Part shown: in pieces, positions 31,149 through 41,703 of the stretch
Position numbering within the stretch: the first letter of the stretch is position 1
Layout of the letters: every line of letters begins with the position of its first letter
Source of the DNA: Bombella apis
Lineage (GTDB): Bacteria; Pseudomonadota; Alphaproteobacteria; Acetobacterales; Acetobacteraceae
NCBI RefSeq assembly: GCF_018221685.1
Contig: NZ_JAGJTM010000005.1
Coordinates: forward strand, 69,501-133,500
Direction of reading: 5' to 3'
Length of the DNA stretch: 64,000 nucleotides
Program-made: the position numbers and the translations under genes
Notes under the pieces: generated by a model
Told to the model about the DNA's origin: nothing
Databases searched by the model: none
The model's input: the letters and a program-made list of their open reading frames with translations, nothing else

Positions 31149-31747
31149 AGCTCCTCAAGGTCGTCCACGGTCTCATCCGGCAGGCGGGACAGCGGGAAGA
31201 ACATCCCGTGGCTCCAGACTCCCATGCAGGGTTCACCCCCCACGCAGCCCGGAACGGCCAGAGCCGCCAGCTCGAAAAGGACCGCCCGGCTGATGCGGGC
31301 CAGAATGGGCTTCCCTCCTGCTCCGGTCCTCATGTGGATGTAGGGCACGGTCGCTCCATCAGCCGGGCGGTCCCAGTCACACAGAAGGGGATGCTCCGCA
31401 TCCACACAGAAGACCTCATCCAGATTGGTCCGCAGGCACAATGTCTGCGTCTTTTCCGAACAGCCTCTGAAATCCAGCTCCACCGCCAGAAAGGGAACGT
31501 CATCCACCTGTATGACGCCAGCCTCGGTCGGCGTCCGCAGCCAGTAACGTCCCTGGCGGTCCCGGTCGAGGCAGGAGGCGAACAGGCAGAGCATGGCCTT
31601 GCGCCGGATGGGCGTCCCCCGGTACAGCCATGTCCCGTCCCGCCGGATATGGAAAGGCAGGTGCAGGACCATCTCGTCCTCGGACATCACGGCCTCATCC
31701 GGCCCCTCCAGCGGGGGCACCGGTCTCTCATAAGGCTTGATGCTCAT
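31139..31747 (-). CDS. DUF1285 domain protein
   Basis: A 202-residue cytoplasmic protein of the DUF1285 family; no biochemical role is established. It starts MSIKPYERPVPPLEGPDE, then HIRRDGTWLYRGTPIRRKAM, a conserved block, and a beta-rich core (YWLRTPTEAGVIQVDDVPF). Nine cysteines are scattered in the sequence without a metal-binding spacing. The ATG at 31747 has an excellent AAGGGAGGAG ribosome site; the longer frame from 31789 does not. It overlaps cca, so the two proteins are probably made together. It is divergent from the moxR operon. Confidence 0.82.
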   Translation of the reverse strand: MSIKPYERPVPPLEGPDEAVMSEDEMVLHLPFHIRRDGTWLYRGTPIRRKAMLCLFASCLDRDRQGRYWLRTPTEAGVIQVDDVPFLAVELDFRGCSEKTQTLCLRTNLDEVFCVDAEHPLLCDWDRPADGATVPYIHMRTGAGGKPILARISRAVLFELAALAVPGCVGGEPCMGVWSHGMFFPLSRLPDETVDDLEELCV

Positions 31748-31920
31748 GATCTCCTCCCTTTCCGTCCTTCCATCACGATGGACCTGCATGATGGTGTGCC
31801 ACTTTCCTGCGACCCTCTCTTTTTAAAAGGGCCTCTTACATGGTAGCTTACCGCCTGCCCCAGAGTTGGGAATGATCCCGGCCTGTTAAAACCCCCCTAC
31901 CCTCTGTTTCCGAATCTGTA

Positions 31921-32961
<1,041 letters not shown>

Positions 32962-32995
32962 GCCGGGCTCCCAGGGCGGTTCCCAGAGTACGGAC

Positions 32996-33916
32996 ATGGC
33001 CAGCTCACCCTCCTTCTTCCAGCGGTTTTTTGGCACTCGCAAAGGGCGTGATGCCGCCCCGCAGCCTGTCTCCCTGCCGGAGCTGGTTCTCTCAGCCCGA
33101 GGGCTGGCAAAGCAGCTGCGCAATGGCCCTCACGGCAACCGCAGAGCCGGGGACGGACATGAATTCTGGCAGTTCCGTCCCCATCAGCCAACAGAACCAG
33201 CCTCCCTGATCGACTGGAAACAGTCTGCCCGCTCGCCGGAACCAAACCTGCTCTGGGTTCGGGAGCGGGAGCAGCATGCCCCCCGGCCACTTTTCATCTG
33301 GGTTGACCCCTCTGCCTCCATGCGCTGGCGATCTGCCAACAGCCTGCCCAGCAAACATGACACCGCTCTGGCTGATGCCCTGGCCCTTGGCCAGGCAGCC
33401 CTGCTGGGCGGTGAGGATGTGGGCATTCCTGGCTTCCGGTCCCGTTTTTCCGGTCATCAGGCCTTGCCCCGTCTCGCCCATGCTCTCATGCAGCTTCCTC
33501 CCCGTGACGATACTGGCAGGGATGCGGTCCTGCCCAGCCTGACAGCTGTTCCCCCTCATGCAGCTCTGCTGCTCGTCAGTGACTTCCTTTGGAAAGAGGC
33601 CACCATGCAGCATTGCCTGGCGCCGCTGGCCACCCATCCCGGCCGCATCGCCCTGCTGGCCGTGCTGGACCCACAGGAGCATCGCCTGCCCTTCAGCGGG
33701 TCTGTCCAGTTTACCAGCTGCGAGGCTGAACCGGACCTGACACTCCCGGCCACGGAGAACCTGCATGAGGCCTATCAGGCCCGATTGACCGAACATTTCA
33801 GCCAGCTTGAAAAGATCGGAAAGGGACAGGCGCCCTTCTTCCGCCTCCATGTCACCGACCATCCTGCCCTGCCTGTCTTGGCGGACTGCCACACCTTCCT
33901 GCGGGGGCGGGCATGA
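32996..33916 (+). CDS. DUF58 (VWA-like) protein
   Basis: A 306-residue DUF58 protein, the standard partner of MoxR ATPases. The conserved region DGHEFWQFRPHQPTEPASLI (about 53-73) stands for the usual DxxEFRxYxxGDxxRxIDW motif, and IDWKQSARS continues it. A von Willebrand A-like fold follows, with FIWVDPSASMRW, a DxSxS-type metal site, at about 100. The first third has no membrane helices, unlike longer DUF58 proteins that are anchored. It overlaps the next gene by 4 bp (ATGA). Confidence 0.88.
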   Translation: MASSPSFFQRFFGTRKGRDAAPQPVSLPELVLSARGLAKQLRNGPHGNRRAGDGHEFWQFRPHQPTEPASLIDWKQSARSPEPNLLWVREREQHAPRPLFIWVDPSASMRWRSANSLPSKHDTALADALALGQAALLGGEDVGIPGFRSRFSGHQALPRLAHALMQLPPRDDTGRDAVLPSLTAVPPHAALLLVSDFLWKEATMQHCLAPLATHPGRIALLAVLDPQEHRLPFSGSVQFTSCEAEPDLTLPATENLHEAYQARLTEHFSQLEKIGKGQAPFFRLHVTDHPALPVLADCHTFLRGRA

Positions 33917-36669
33917 TCCTTCTCTCCCCTTACCTGCTGCTGTTCCTGCTCCTCCTGCCTGCCCTGTGGTGGCTGGTCCGGGCCATTCCTCCCCACCCCC
34001 GGCAACAGCGTTTCCCCTCTCTCATCCTGCTCCGCAGGCTCTCGCCTGTCCGACAGGATGCCGCACGCACGCCGCTCTGGCTCCTGCTCCTGCGCATGGT
34101 TGCCCTAGCTCTGCTTGTTCTGGCCTTTGCCCGGCCACTCCATCTCCCCGGACAGGACCAGCAGACCCCGCAGAAACTGGTTCTCATTCTGGATGATGAC
34201 TGGGCAGCCACCCCACACTGGGATGACCGCAGGAAAAATGCCCTCGCTCTGGGAGAAGCCACACTCCGCTCCGGCGGGCGGGTGACCCTGCTGCTGAACA
34301 CGCCAGAGGCGGACGGCCACATGCCTCGCCCCTTCCAGCCCGGTGACCGCACTGCCCTGCAACAGTTTCTTGCCGGTCTGTCTCCCCACACATGGCCTGG
34401 GGACCGGCAGACCCTCGCCCGCCAGCTTCAGGCGCTCGCCCCGGACCTGCATGGAGCAACGGTCATCGCACTTTCCAATGGCCTGGCACAGCCGGGGGAT
34501 GAGGCCCTGCGTGCCGCCCTTCAGCCTGCCCACCGGACCGAAGATGTACGCTGGCCCCGCTGCGACCTCATCCGTCTTTCCATCCGGCAGGAAAGCCAGC
34601 TGACGGCACAGGCGGAAACACTCCCCGACTGCCCGGAGCAGACACGCCGCCTGCTGGGCATGACGCTGGAAAAAGACGGACATTTCGCCGTCCTGGCCGA
34701 TACGCCACTTCCCACCGGAACCTGGCGTACCCTGCCTGACCCGGACCATTTCGATGCCTTCAGCCTGCCATCCGTTTCCGGTCCGGCAGGCATGGTGCTT
34801 CTACCCGGCAGGATGGACCAGCACCGGGTTGGCCTTCTGCACATCAATGGTGATGATACACCGCTGACAGGTAGCGGCTTCTACCTGACCCGTGCCCTGC
34901 AGGCTGTCATCCCCTATCAGGAGGGCACTGTGGACAGTCTCCTGCCCCGCCACCCGGACATCATCATCGCCACGGATGGCACACTCTCCGATGCGGGGCT
35001 GAGCGACATACTCGGCTGGGTCCGCAAAGGGGGCATCCTGATCCGCTTCGCAGGGCCGGAACTGGCCCGCCAGAGCCAGCAGACCATGAAAGACGATGAC
35101 GCTGCTCTTCTGCCCGTGCCCCTCCTCTCCGGCATGAGGCAACTGGGGGGCCCCATGTCGTGGGGCAGCCCGCAGAAACTGGCTCCCTTCCCGGCAGACA
35201 CCCCTTTCGCCGGGCTGACCATCCCCGAAGACGCCACCGTATCCCGTCAACTTCTGGCCCAGCCCACGGATGACCTGTCCCGGCATGTCTGGGCCACGCT
35301 GACCGATGGCACCCCCCTCGTAACTGCCCGGCAGGAAGGCGGCGGCCTGATCGTCTTCTTCCACATCACCCCGACGGCAGACTGGTCCAGCCTGCCACTC
35401 TCCGGCCTTTTCCCCCAGATGATGGAACGTCTCATCACCCGTACTCCCATCATGCAGACAAAGACAGGCACCAATCACACCACTTCGGACGCCCTGGCGC
35501 CATGGCGGGTCCTGACTCTCGACAAGACCCTCGTACCGCCATCCCCCGCCATCCGCCCGCTGCCCAGCACGACAGAACAGCCTGTCGATGCCCTCCATCA
35601 GGCCGGATTCTACGGAGGGGCTGCCCAGCATCACCCACTCAATCTGGCAGACCATCAGCCCCCTATGGCAGATGAAGCCGCTCTCGGTCCGATCAGGGCA
35701 GCAGGGCAGGCCACGCCAGAACAGCCCCTCTGGCCACCCCTCATGCTGCTAGCCCTCGGGCTGATCCTGCTGGACCTCTACCTCTCCCTCGGTCGGGCCG
35801 GACTGTTCCGCATGGCCCGCAACGCCACTCTTTCCCTGGGAGCCGGGCTGCTCATCGTGACGCAGTTGCAGGCCGCTACGACGGGGCAACCAGCCTCGGC
35901 CCCGCAGGCTCCTGTTCCTCCTGCGGCTCTGGCTATCCGTCTGGCCCATATCCAGACCGGTAACGCAGACACGGATGAGGCAGTCCAACAGGGGCTTGAA
36001 GGGCTGACGCACTTCCTCAACCAGCGCAGCACCACACATCTGGACAGTCCCGTAGGGGTCGTGCCGGGACAGGATGATCTGGCCTTCTATCCTCTCCTCT
36101 ACTGGCCTGTCATACCCGGCACCCATCTGTATCCAGCCGGGAAAACAGCGCTTGCCCATTACCTGCAGCACAATGGCATGATCCTGATTGATGAGATGGG
36201 CGCAGGCAGCGCCATGGACGGTACGGATGGCCACGCTACCCGCACCGCCCTCAGACAGGCCATGGAGGGACTGCCCACCCCACCGCTTGCCAGACTGACC
36301 GACCAGCACACCCTCTCCCATACCTTCTATCTGCTGCACGATTTTCCCGGTCGCATTGCTGGACAGCCCGTCTATGTCGCCCGGCAGGGGAACAATGATG
36401 ACAGCGAAACCGTAAGCCCTGTCATCATCGGCAATGCAGACTGGGCCCATGCCTGGGCCATTGACCAGAATGGAGAGCACCCTTTCGCCGTCATTCCTGA
36501 TGGCGAAAATCAGCGGACACTGGCCTACCGCTTTGGTTTCAACACCATCATCTATGCCCTTACCGGCAACTACAAGAACGACCAGCGCCATTATCCAGAG
36601 ATGCTGAAACGTCTCAGGAACGGGGATGATGACAGCCCTGATGACGCTGATGAAAGTGAGGCTCCATGA
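33913..36669 (+). CDS. BatA / DUF4159 membrane protein
   Basis: A 918-residue membrane protein. The N-terminus (SPYLLLFLLLLPALWWLVR, then RQQRFPSLILLRRL) is the BatA aerotolerance-regulator helix. A second helix at about 55-75 leads to a large VWA-like soluble part. Near residues 610-660 two more helices precede a Pro/Ala-rich linker, and the last 230 residues form a DUF4159 domain (ALAIRLAHIQTGN, LYWPVIPGTHLYPAG, MILIDEMGAGSA, FGFNTIIYALTGNYKNDQ). DUF4159 is related to class I amidotransferase folds without catalytic residues. Function is unknown. It overlaps both neighbours by 4 bp. Confidence 0.85.
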   Translation: MILLSPYLLLFLLLLPALWWLVRAIPPHPRQQRFPSLILLRRLSPVRQDAARTPLWLLLLRMVALALLVLAFARPLHLPGQDQQTPQKLVLILDDDWAATPHWDDRRKNALALGEATLRSGGRVTLLLNTPEADGHMPRPFQPGDRTALQQFLAGLSPHTWPGDRQTLARQLQALAPDLHGATVIALSNGLAQPGDEALRAALQPAHRTEDVRWPRCDLIRLSIRQESQLTAQAETLPDCPEQTRRLLGMTLEKDGHFAVLADTPLPTGTWRTLPDPDHFDAFSLPSVSGPAGMVLLPGRMDQHRVGLLHINGDDTPLTGSGFYLTRALQAVIPYQEGTVDSLLPRHPDIIIATDGTLSDAGLSDILGWVRKGGILIRFAGPELARQSQQTMKDDDAALLPVPLLSGMRQLGGPMSWGSPQKLAPFPADTPFAGLTIPEDATVSRQLLAQPTDDLSRHVWATLTDGTPLVTARQEGGGLIVFFHITPTADWSSLPLSGLFPQMMERLITRTPIMQTKTGTNHTTSDALAPWRVLTLDKTLVPPSPAIRPLPSTTEQPVDALHQAGFYGGAAQHHPLNLADHQPPMADEAALGPIRAAGQATPEQPLWPPLMLLALGLILLDLYLSLGRAGLFRMARNATLSLGAGLLIVTQLQAATTGQPASAPQAPVPPAALAIRLAHIQTGNADTDEAVQQGLEGLTHFLNQRSTTHLDSPVGVVPGQDDLAFYPLLYWPVIPGTHLYPAGKTALAHYLQHNGMILIDEMGAGSAMDGTDGHATRTALRQAMEGLPTPPLARLTDQHTLSHTFYLLHDFPGRIAGQPVYVARQGNNDDSETVSPVIIGNADWAHAWAIDQNGEHPFAVIPDGENQRTLAYRFGFNTIIYALTGNYKNDQRHYPEMLKRLRNGDDDSPDDADESEAP

Positions 36670-38771
36670 CGGACGCCCTGTCTTCCATCATCTGGGCACC
36701 ATTCCTGCCCCCTTGGCTGCTTGCAGCACTGGCGGGCCTATGCCTGCTCCCTGGTCTCTATGGTGCCCTGCGCGGAAGGCGGGATGTCCTCTGGCGGGTG
36801 GGTGCCATCCTGCTGGGGCTGCTCTGGCTGGCCAACCCCCGGCAGATACACCCCCACATGCAGACCCAGCCACAGGATGCCCTCCTCGTGGTGGATGTTT
36901 CCCCTTCCATGGACATCGGGCAACGGAAAGCCCTCGTCCAGCAGGCTCGTGCCCAACTGCTGCACCAGGGCCGGGCACTGCATGACCTGACAATCCATGA
37001 GCTGGAAGTTTCTGGCGGGCATGGCCAGGGCACACGCCTTTTCGACGCCATGGACCATGCCGCCCTCTCCCTGAACAATCCGGCAGGCACCTTCCTGCTC
37101 ACGGACGGAATGGATCACGACATTCCCGACCAGCTTCCCCCGTCCCTCAAGGACATGACAGGCCGCATCATTCCCCTGCATCTCCTGCTTTCCGCCAGAG
37201 GGGAGGAAACGGACCGGCGGCTGCGGGTTCTCAGTGCCCCCCCTTATGTCATCATCGGCCAGACGGCCCATATCCGTGTTCAGGTCGATGATCTGGGAAC
37301 GCCTGGCGGGCAGCCTGTCGATATTCTGGACCATGGCCCTGACGGCCAGACGAACATCCTCGCCCATACGAAGAGCGGCCAGCCCGTGGAGCTGGATGTC
37401 CCCGTCACCCATGCCGGGCTTACCCTGAAGGAGCTCACGGCCTCCCCCCTGCCGGGTGAAGCTTCCCTGCGGAACAACAGTACCATCATCCAGCTTCAGG
37501 GCGTGCGGGACAGGTTGCGTGTCCTGCTTGTTTCCGGTGTACCCAATCAGGGGGCCCGTGTCTGGCGCACCCTGCTGAAGGCCGATCCATCTGTTGATCT
37601 GGTCCACTTCACCATTCTGCGATCCCCCGATACGGAAGATGATACCCCCCTCTCCGACCTCGCCCTGATCCCTTTCCCCACGCATGAACTTTTTGCCCAA
37701 AAGATCAACAGCTTCGACCTCATCATTCTGGATGGCTTCCGCAACCAGAACATTCTGCCGGAGAGTTATCTGGAAAATATTGCCCGCTATGTCCGCAAGG
37801 GCGGTGGGCTGCTTGTGGTTGGTGGCCCGGAAATGACACAGCCGGGCACGTTGCAGGATACACCTGTCGGCGCCATCCTCCCTGCCCATGTCCCCTCTGA
37901 ACAGGGTATCATGACACAGCCCTTCTCCCCCAGACGGACCGCCCTCGGGCTGTCCCATCCCGTCACGCAGGCCCTGCCGGAACAGGGCCCCTGGGGCAAA
38001 GAATGGGGCCCATGGTACAGGGCCCTCCGTACGGACCAGACGCAAGGCCGTACCCTTCTGGCCACACCTTCAGGGGCACCGCTGCTGGTGCTGGACCAGA
38101 AGGGACAGGGGCGTGTGGCCATGCTTCTCTCAGACCAGATCTGGCTCTGGTCCCGTGGGGAAAAAGGTGGAGGACCACAGGCCGAACTGCTGCGCCGCCT
38201 CTCACACTGGCTGATGAAGGAGCCGGAACTGGAAGAAAACCAGCTGGACGCCCATATCGAGCAGGGGCAGCTGCATGTCAGCCGCACCAGTCTGGCTCCT
38301 CTGGCCAATGTTCAGGCTGACATCATCGACCCGGATGGCCATCATGCTGTCCTTCCCCTCTCCCCCGTGCCGGGGCGTGACGGTATCTGGACAGGCAGCC
38401 TGCCCCTGCCATCACGGCCTGAGCAGAATGGCCGGATATGGACCGTCCAGCAGGGCGGGCTGAGCACGACCGTGGCCCTGCCTGAAACCAACCCGCTGGA
38501 AGACCAGGACCTGCGCAGTACCGCCACCAGGATGGCCTCCCTCGTGAGCCGCTCCGGTGGTGGCCTGTTCTGGCTCGGAACAGGGACCATCCCGGAGATC
38601 AGACAGGTCGCCGAAGGCCATCCCCTGCATGGAACAGGCTGGGCAGGGCTGCCCCTGCATCAGTCGGCCCTTGCAGCGGGCGGATCCAGCACGGCTTTTC
38701 TGCCAGGATGGCTGGCCCTCATCCTCATTCTTGCCATGATGGGCCTTGGCTGGTGGCGTGAAGGACGGTAA
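36666..38771 (+). CDS. VWA- and amidotransferase-like membrane protein
   Basis: A 701-residue membrane protein that closes the moxR operon. Two helices (about 14-35 and 42-58) are followed by a VWA-type domain with LLVVDVSPSMDIG as the metal-site motif (about 75-87). A beta-rich domain comes next, then a class I glutamine-amidotransferase-like fold (DLIILDGFRNQNILPES, YVRKGGGLLVVGGPEM, VAMLLSDQIWLW) that lacks an obvious nucleophile Cys. A final helix lies near 680-697. Alphaproteobacteria carry this gene with MoxR, DUF58 and DUF4159 as a set, but the target of the system is not known. The TGA of the previous gene overlaps its ATG. Confidence 0.8.
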   Translation: MTDALSSIIWAPFLPPWLLAALAGLCLLPGLYGALRGRRDVLWRVGAILLGLLWLANPRQIHPHMQTQPQDALLVVDVSPSMDIGQRKALVQQARAQLLHQGRALHDLTIHELEVSGGHGQGTRLFDAMDHAALSLNNPAGTFLLTDGMDHDIPDQLPPSLKDMTGRIIPLHLLLSARGEETDRRLRVLSAPPYVIIGQTAHIRVQVDDLGTPGGQPVDILDHGPDGQTNILAHTKSGQPVELDVPVTHAGLTLKELTASPLPGEASLRNNSTIIQLQGVRDRLRVLLVSGVPNQGARVWRTLLKADPSVDLVHFTILRSPDTEDDTPLSDLALIPFPTHELFAQKINSFDLIILDGFRNQNILPESYLENIARYVRKGGGLLVVGGPEMTQPGTLQDTPVGAILPAHVPSEQGIMTQPFSPRRTALGLSHPVTQALPEQGPWGKEWGPWYRALRTDQTQGRTLLATPSGAPLLVLDQKGQGRVAMLLSDQIWLWSRGEKGGGPQAELLRRLSHWLMKEPELEENQLDAHIEQGQLHVSRTSLAPLANVQADIIDPDGHHAVLPLSPVPGRDGIWTGSLPLPSRPEQNGRIWTVQQGGLSTTVALPETNPLEDQDLRSTATRMASLVSRSGGGLFWLGTGTIPEIRQVAEGHPLHGTGWAGLPLHQSALAAGGSSTAFLPGWLALILILAMMGLGWWREGR

Positions 38772-38812
38772 AACGACAGCAGTCCATGCTGTGGTGCCGT
38801 CACCCTGTGAAA

Positions 38813-38842
38813 TTGACAGGCCCTGCCACTACCTGACATGAT
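38813..38842 (+). promoter_or_regulatory. Promoter of the ankyrin-like gene
   Basis: TTGACA (38813-38818), an 18-nt spacer and CATGAT (38837-38842), 53 bp before the ATG at 38895. The -35 is perfect and the -10 matches four of six. Confidence 0.5.
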
Positions 38843-38894
38843 GCCTGCGGCCTGTCCCCCGTAGCTGGTAGAAAAGAAAGCACTGTTCCCGATC

Positions 38895-39596
38895 ATGCGT
38901 CCATTGAGTTCATTCCTGCCCCGTCTCGCTTTCGCCATCGGTCTTTCGGCTGCCTCCATTGTGGTTCTGCCACACCGGGCCCATGCCCAGTCCGCCGATG
39001 AAGCCGAGGCCGAGCAGGAAGCCATGGACGCCCAGAAACAGGCCGAGGCCCGCAAGGATGCACGACGTGCGGCGCCACCTTCGGCCCTGCCCGGCGCAGA
39101 GACAGACAGCGGCGACAACAGCCATGCCCGGATGGACATCAACCCGACAGCCGCCCTGTTTGATGCCATCAACCGTGGGTCACTCATCGGCGCCAAAGAG
39201 GCCCTCAGCCGTGGTGCTGACATCAATGCCCGCAACGTGCTGGAGCAGACGCCTCTGGACCTTGCCATAGACCTTGGCCGCAATGACATCATGTTCCAGC
39301 TGCTTTCCCTGCGGACCTACAATCCCGATGGCAAGCTCATCACCAGCGCCACGCATGATGAGAGCAGCAGCCATATTACCGTCAATGGCCAGGCCAGCCT
39401 TGCCGCACGTGCTCCTGCGCCTGTTGTGGAAAATCCGGGCCAGCCCGTCCCCTCGGTCGGCTTTCTGGGCTTCGGGGGGCCGGCAGCCCCTCCGGCACGG
39501 ACTGGAACAGCCCATGCCCCACAGCGCAGGCCCCACGCTATCGTGCATCGCACATCCCATCCGCAGAAAGCTCCAGCCCCTCGGACTGCGCCCTGA
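38895..39596 (+). CDS. Periplasmic ankyrin-like repeat protein
   Basis: A 233-residue exported protein. The signal peptide (about 1-32) ends at AHAQSADEA. It is followed by an Ala/Glu/Arg-rich helix, then about two ankyrin-like repeats (about 85-140): AALFDAINRGSLIGAKEALSRGADINARN and EQTPLDLAIDLGRNDIMFQLL. The last 80 residues are Pro/Ala/His-rich and disordered. Ankyrin repeats bind other proteins; a periplasmic partner is likely but unknown. It is a single gene with its own promoter and a strong terminator. Confidence 0.72.
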   Translation: MRPLSSFLPRLAFAIGLSAASIVVLPHRAHAQSADEAEAEQEAMDAQKQAEARKDARRAAPPSALPGAETDSGDNSHARMDINPTAALFDAINRGSLIGAKEALSRGADINARNVLEQTPLDLAIDLGRNDIMFQLLSLRTYNPDGKLITSATHDESSSHITVNGQASLAARAPAPVVENPGQPVPSVGFLGFGGPAAPPARTGTAHAPQRRPHAIVHRTSHPQKAPAPRTAP

Positions 39597-39630
39597 GCCT
39601 CTTCCTTTGTTTTCACAAAGCATGACTGAT

Positions 39631-39679
39631 CATGAAAAAAGCCCTTCCCGTGGTCTGACGGAAAGGGCTTTTTTCATGG
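39631..39679. terminator. Bidirectional terminator
   Basis: Long inverted repeat (CATGAAAAAAGCCCTTCC with GGAAAGGGCTTTTTTCATG, one bulged base) with six A on one side and six T on the other. It can end the ankyrin-like gene (+) and the rnhB-ccrM-small protein transcript (-). Confidence 0.88.
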
Positions 39680-39693
39680 CAGCTGCCGGATGG

Positions 39694-39897
39694 TCACGAT
39701 GAAGCCATTAGCGGCAGAGCGCTATAATAGATGATGGAAATGCCCGCCAGACAGATGAGAAAAATCAGCAGGTCCCAACAGAAACAGACAAAAGCGGACT
39801 TCTTCTGCGGGCGCATGATGATGAAATGAAACAGAATGGCAAAAACCAAAGCTATGACGGCAATGACCAGCCCGGTATGTGTCTCCAGAAAATCCAT
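39694..39897 (-). CDS. Small two-helix membrane protein
   Basis: A 67-residue protein with two predicted membrane helices: TGLVIAVIALVFAILFHFII (about 8-27) and DLLIFLICLAGISIIYYSAL (about 42-61). A short positive loop RPQKKS separates them. GAAGGGACGAC lies before the ATG as a ribosome site. It starts 40 bp after ccrM and the operon terminator follows 15 bp after its stop, so it is probably the last gene of rnhB-ccrM. I do not recognise the family; the fourth and fifth codons (Leu-Glu) show no signal-cleavage pattern. Confidence 0.6.
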   Translation of the reverse strand: MDFLETHTGLVIAVIALVFAILFHFIIMRPQKKSAFVCFCWDLLIFLICLAGISIIYYSALPLMASS

Positions 39898-39936
39898 GCG
39901 TCGTCCCTTCCCTTCACATCTCTGAAAAGCCGTTTT

Positions 39937-41022
39937 TCAGGCAGTTCGGCGCAGCAGATGTGTCTCCTGCCGCAATGTATCAATGGACAGGAACTGCCCG
40001 TCCCGTTCAAAATACCAGAATGTCCAGCCATTGCAGGAGGCCGCATTGGTCAGCAGGGCCCCCAGCTTGTGAATGGATCCCCGATGCTGGCCGGATACCA
40101 GCGTTCCATCCGGTGAGACACGAGCCTTCAGCCGCTTCTGGCGATCATATACCACCGTACCGGCGGGCAGGCTGCCATTCTCCACGAAAGACCCGAACGG
40201 AATGCGGGGCATCTCCCGTTTGGCCGGAGTGATCTCCAGCTGGTCTGCTGGCAGAACTTCCACCCGCTCCAGCCGGGCTTCTGCTGCCTTGATGTAATCC
40301 GGATGCCTCTCAATGGCGAGATAACGGCGCCCCAGCTTTTTGGCCACGGCTGGGGTAGTCCCTGTCCCGCAGAACGGGTCCAGCACCACATCATCTTCTA
40401 CCGTTGCGGCCAGCAGGGTCCGGTGCAACAGACTTTCCGGCTTCTGGGTCGGGTGCAGCTTCAGCCCGTGATCATTCTTCAGCCGTTCATTCCCCGTGCA
40501 GAGAGGCAGGTACCAGTCCGACCGCATCTGGAGGTCCTCATTGAGTGCCTTCATCGCCTGATAGTTGAAACGGTATTTGCTCTCCGGCCCCCGGGCAGCC
40601 CAGATCAGCGTTTCATGGGCATTGGTAAAGCGACGCCCCCGGAAGTTGGGCATGGGGTTCGACTTGCGCCAGATGATGTCATTAAGAATCCAGAACCCCA
40701 GGTCCTGCATGATCGCACCAAGACGGAAAATATTGTGATAGGAGCCGATCACCCAGATGGTTCCGTCCTTGTGCAGCAGACGGCGTGCCTCACCCAGCCA
40801 GGCACGGGTAAATTCATCATAAGCCTCATAGCCCGTGAATTTGTCCCAGTCATCATCCACGCCATCCACCACGCTCTCATCCGGGCGACGAAGCTCTCCC
40901 CGCAACTGAAGGTTGTAGGGAGGGTCAGCAAACACGCAGTTCACGCTGGCATCCGGAAGTGTCTTCATCACCTCCACACATTCCCCGCGTAAAATCCTGT
41001 TCAGGGGCATATCCGCTTTCAT
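39937..41022 (-). CDS. ccrM: Cell-cycle DNA adenine methyltransferase CcrM (GANTC)
   Basis: A 361-residue beta-class N6-adenine methyltransferase. In alphaproteobacteria this orphan enzyme methylates GANTC once per cell cycle and works with GcrA. The catalytic motif DPPYN is at 33-37 and the SAM motif DPFCGTGTT at 215-223, in the order of the beta class. The C-terminal 90 residues (VVYDRQKRLKARVSPDG, GSIHKLGALLTNAASCNGWTFW) are the CcrM-specific DNA-recognition extension. The ATG overlaps the rnhB stop (ATGA); the frame runs further upstream but this start fits the family length of about 358. Confidence 0.96.
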   Translation of the reverse strand: MKADMPLNRILRGECVEVMKTLPDASVNCVFADPPYNLQLRGELRRPDESVVDGVDDDWDKFTGYEAYDEFTRAWLGEARRLLHKDGTIWVIGSYHNIFRLGAIMQDLGFWILNDIIWRKSNPMPNFRGRRFTNAHETLIWAARGPESKYRFNYQAMKALNEDLQMRSDWYLPLCTGNERLKNDHGLKLHPTQKPESLLHRTLLAATVEDDVVLDPFCGTGTTPAVAKKLGRRYLAIERHPDYIKAAEARLERVEVLPADQLEITPAKREMPRIPFGSFVENGSLPAGTVVYDRQKRLKARVSPDGTLVSGQHRGSIHKLGALLTNAASCNGWTFWYFERDGQFLSIDTLRQETHLLRRTA

Positions 41023-41654
41023 GCTGCGTGAACCTTTGCTGCGATCATCTGTCTCACAGGGGCAAAACTGCGCCTGTGATGGAGGGTTATCCCCTCTTCT
41101 TTCAGTCCCGTCAGATGATGTACCGTGCCATAACCAGCATTCCGGTCCCAACCATAATTACCATGGCGCATGGCGAGACGGGTCATCAGCCTGTCCCGCA
41201 CGACCTTCGCCAGGATGGAAGCTGCCGCAATGGACAAACTCCGGCTGTCACCCTTGACGACCGTCTCCACACGGCAAGGCAGGGATGGTGCCCTGTTGCC
41301 ATCAATCAGGGCAACGGCGGGCCATTCTCCCAACGCCTCGGCGAGGCGGACCATGGCCCGCCGCATGGCCAGATGGCAGGCCTGACCAATATTCAGCCGA
41401 TCAATCTCCGGGACGGATGCCGCACCAAGAGCCGCACAGACCGTATCATCCTCCAGCAGAGCGGCATAAGCCTTCTCCCGGCGGCGGGCCGTCAGCTTCT
41501 TTGAGTCATCCAGCAGTCCGGACAGCAGAGGAGATGGTGGCGCACGGAACACAACCGCAGCCGCCACGACCGGCCCAGCCAGAGGGCCACGGCCGACCTC
41601 GTCCACACCGGCTACAAGCCCGTCATACTGTTCTTCCAGGCTGTAATCCGGCAT
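41019..41654 (-). CDS. rnhB: Ribonuclease HII
   Basis: A 211-residue endonuclease that removes RNA primers and single ribonucleotides embedded in DNA. GVDEVGRGPLAGPVVAAAV (16-34) holds the first acidic pair, DDSKKLTARRRE follows, IDGN gives the next acid, and VVKGDSRSLSIAAASILAKV is the conserved helix with the last. It overlaps ccrM by 4 bp; rnhB-ccrM is a common alphaproteobacterial pair. The upstream region contains a cluster of four GANTC sites. Confidence 0.95.
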   Translation of the reverse strand: MPDYSLEEQYDGLVAGVDEVGRGPLAGPVVAAAVVFRAPPSPLLSGLLDDSKKLTARRREKAYAALLEDDTVCAALGAASVPEIDRLNIGQACHLAMRRAMVRLAEALGEWPAVALIDGNRAPSLPCRVETVVKGDSRSLSIAAASILAKVVRDRLMTRLAMRHGNYGWDRNAGYGTVHHLTGLKEEGITLHHRRSFAPVRQMIAAKVHAA

Positions 41655-41703
41655 CGGGTCCTTCTTCCACTCGCCTCACACGGCACATCATCAACGTGAG
41701 GCC

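Noticed and set aside
36738-38045. A 435-codon minus-strand open frame opposite the VWA-like gene
   Set aside because: Shadow frame with no ribosome site and no recognisable domain.
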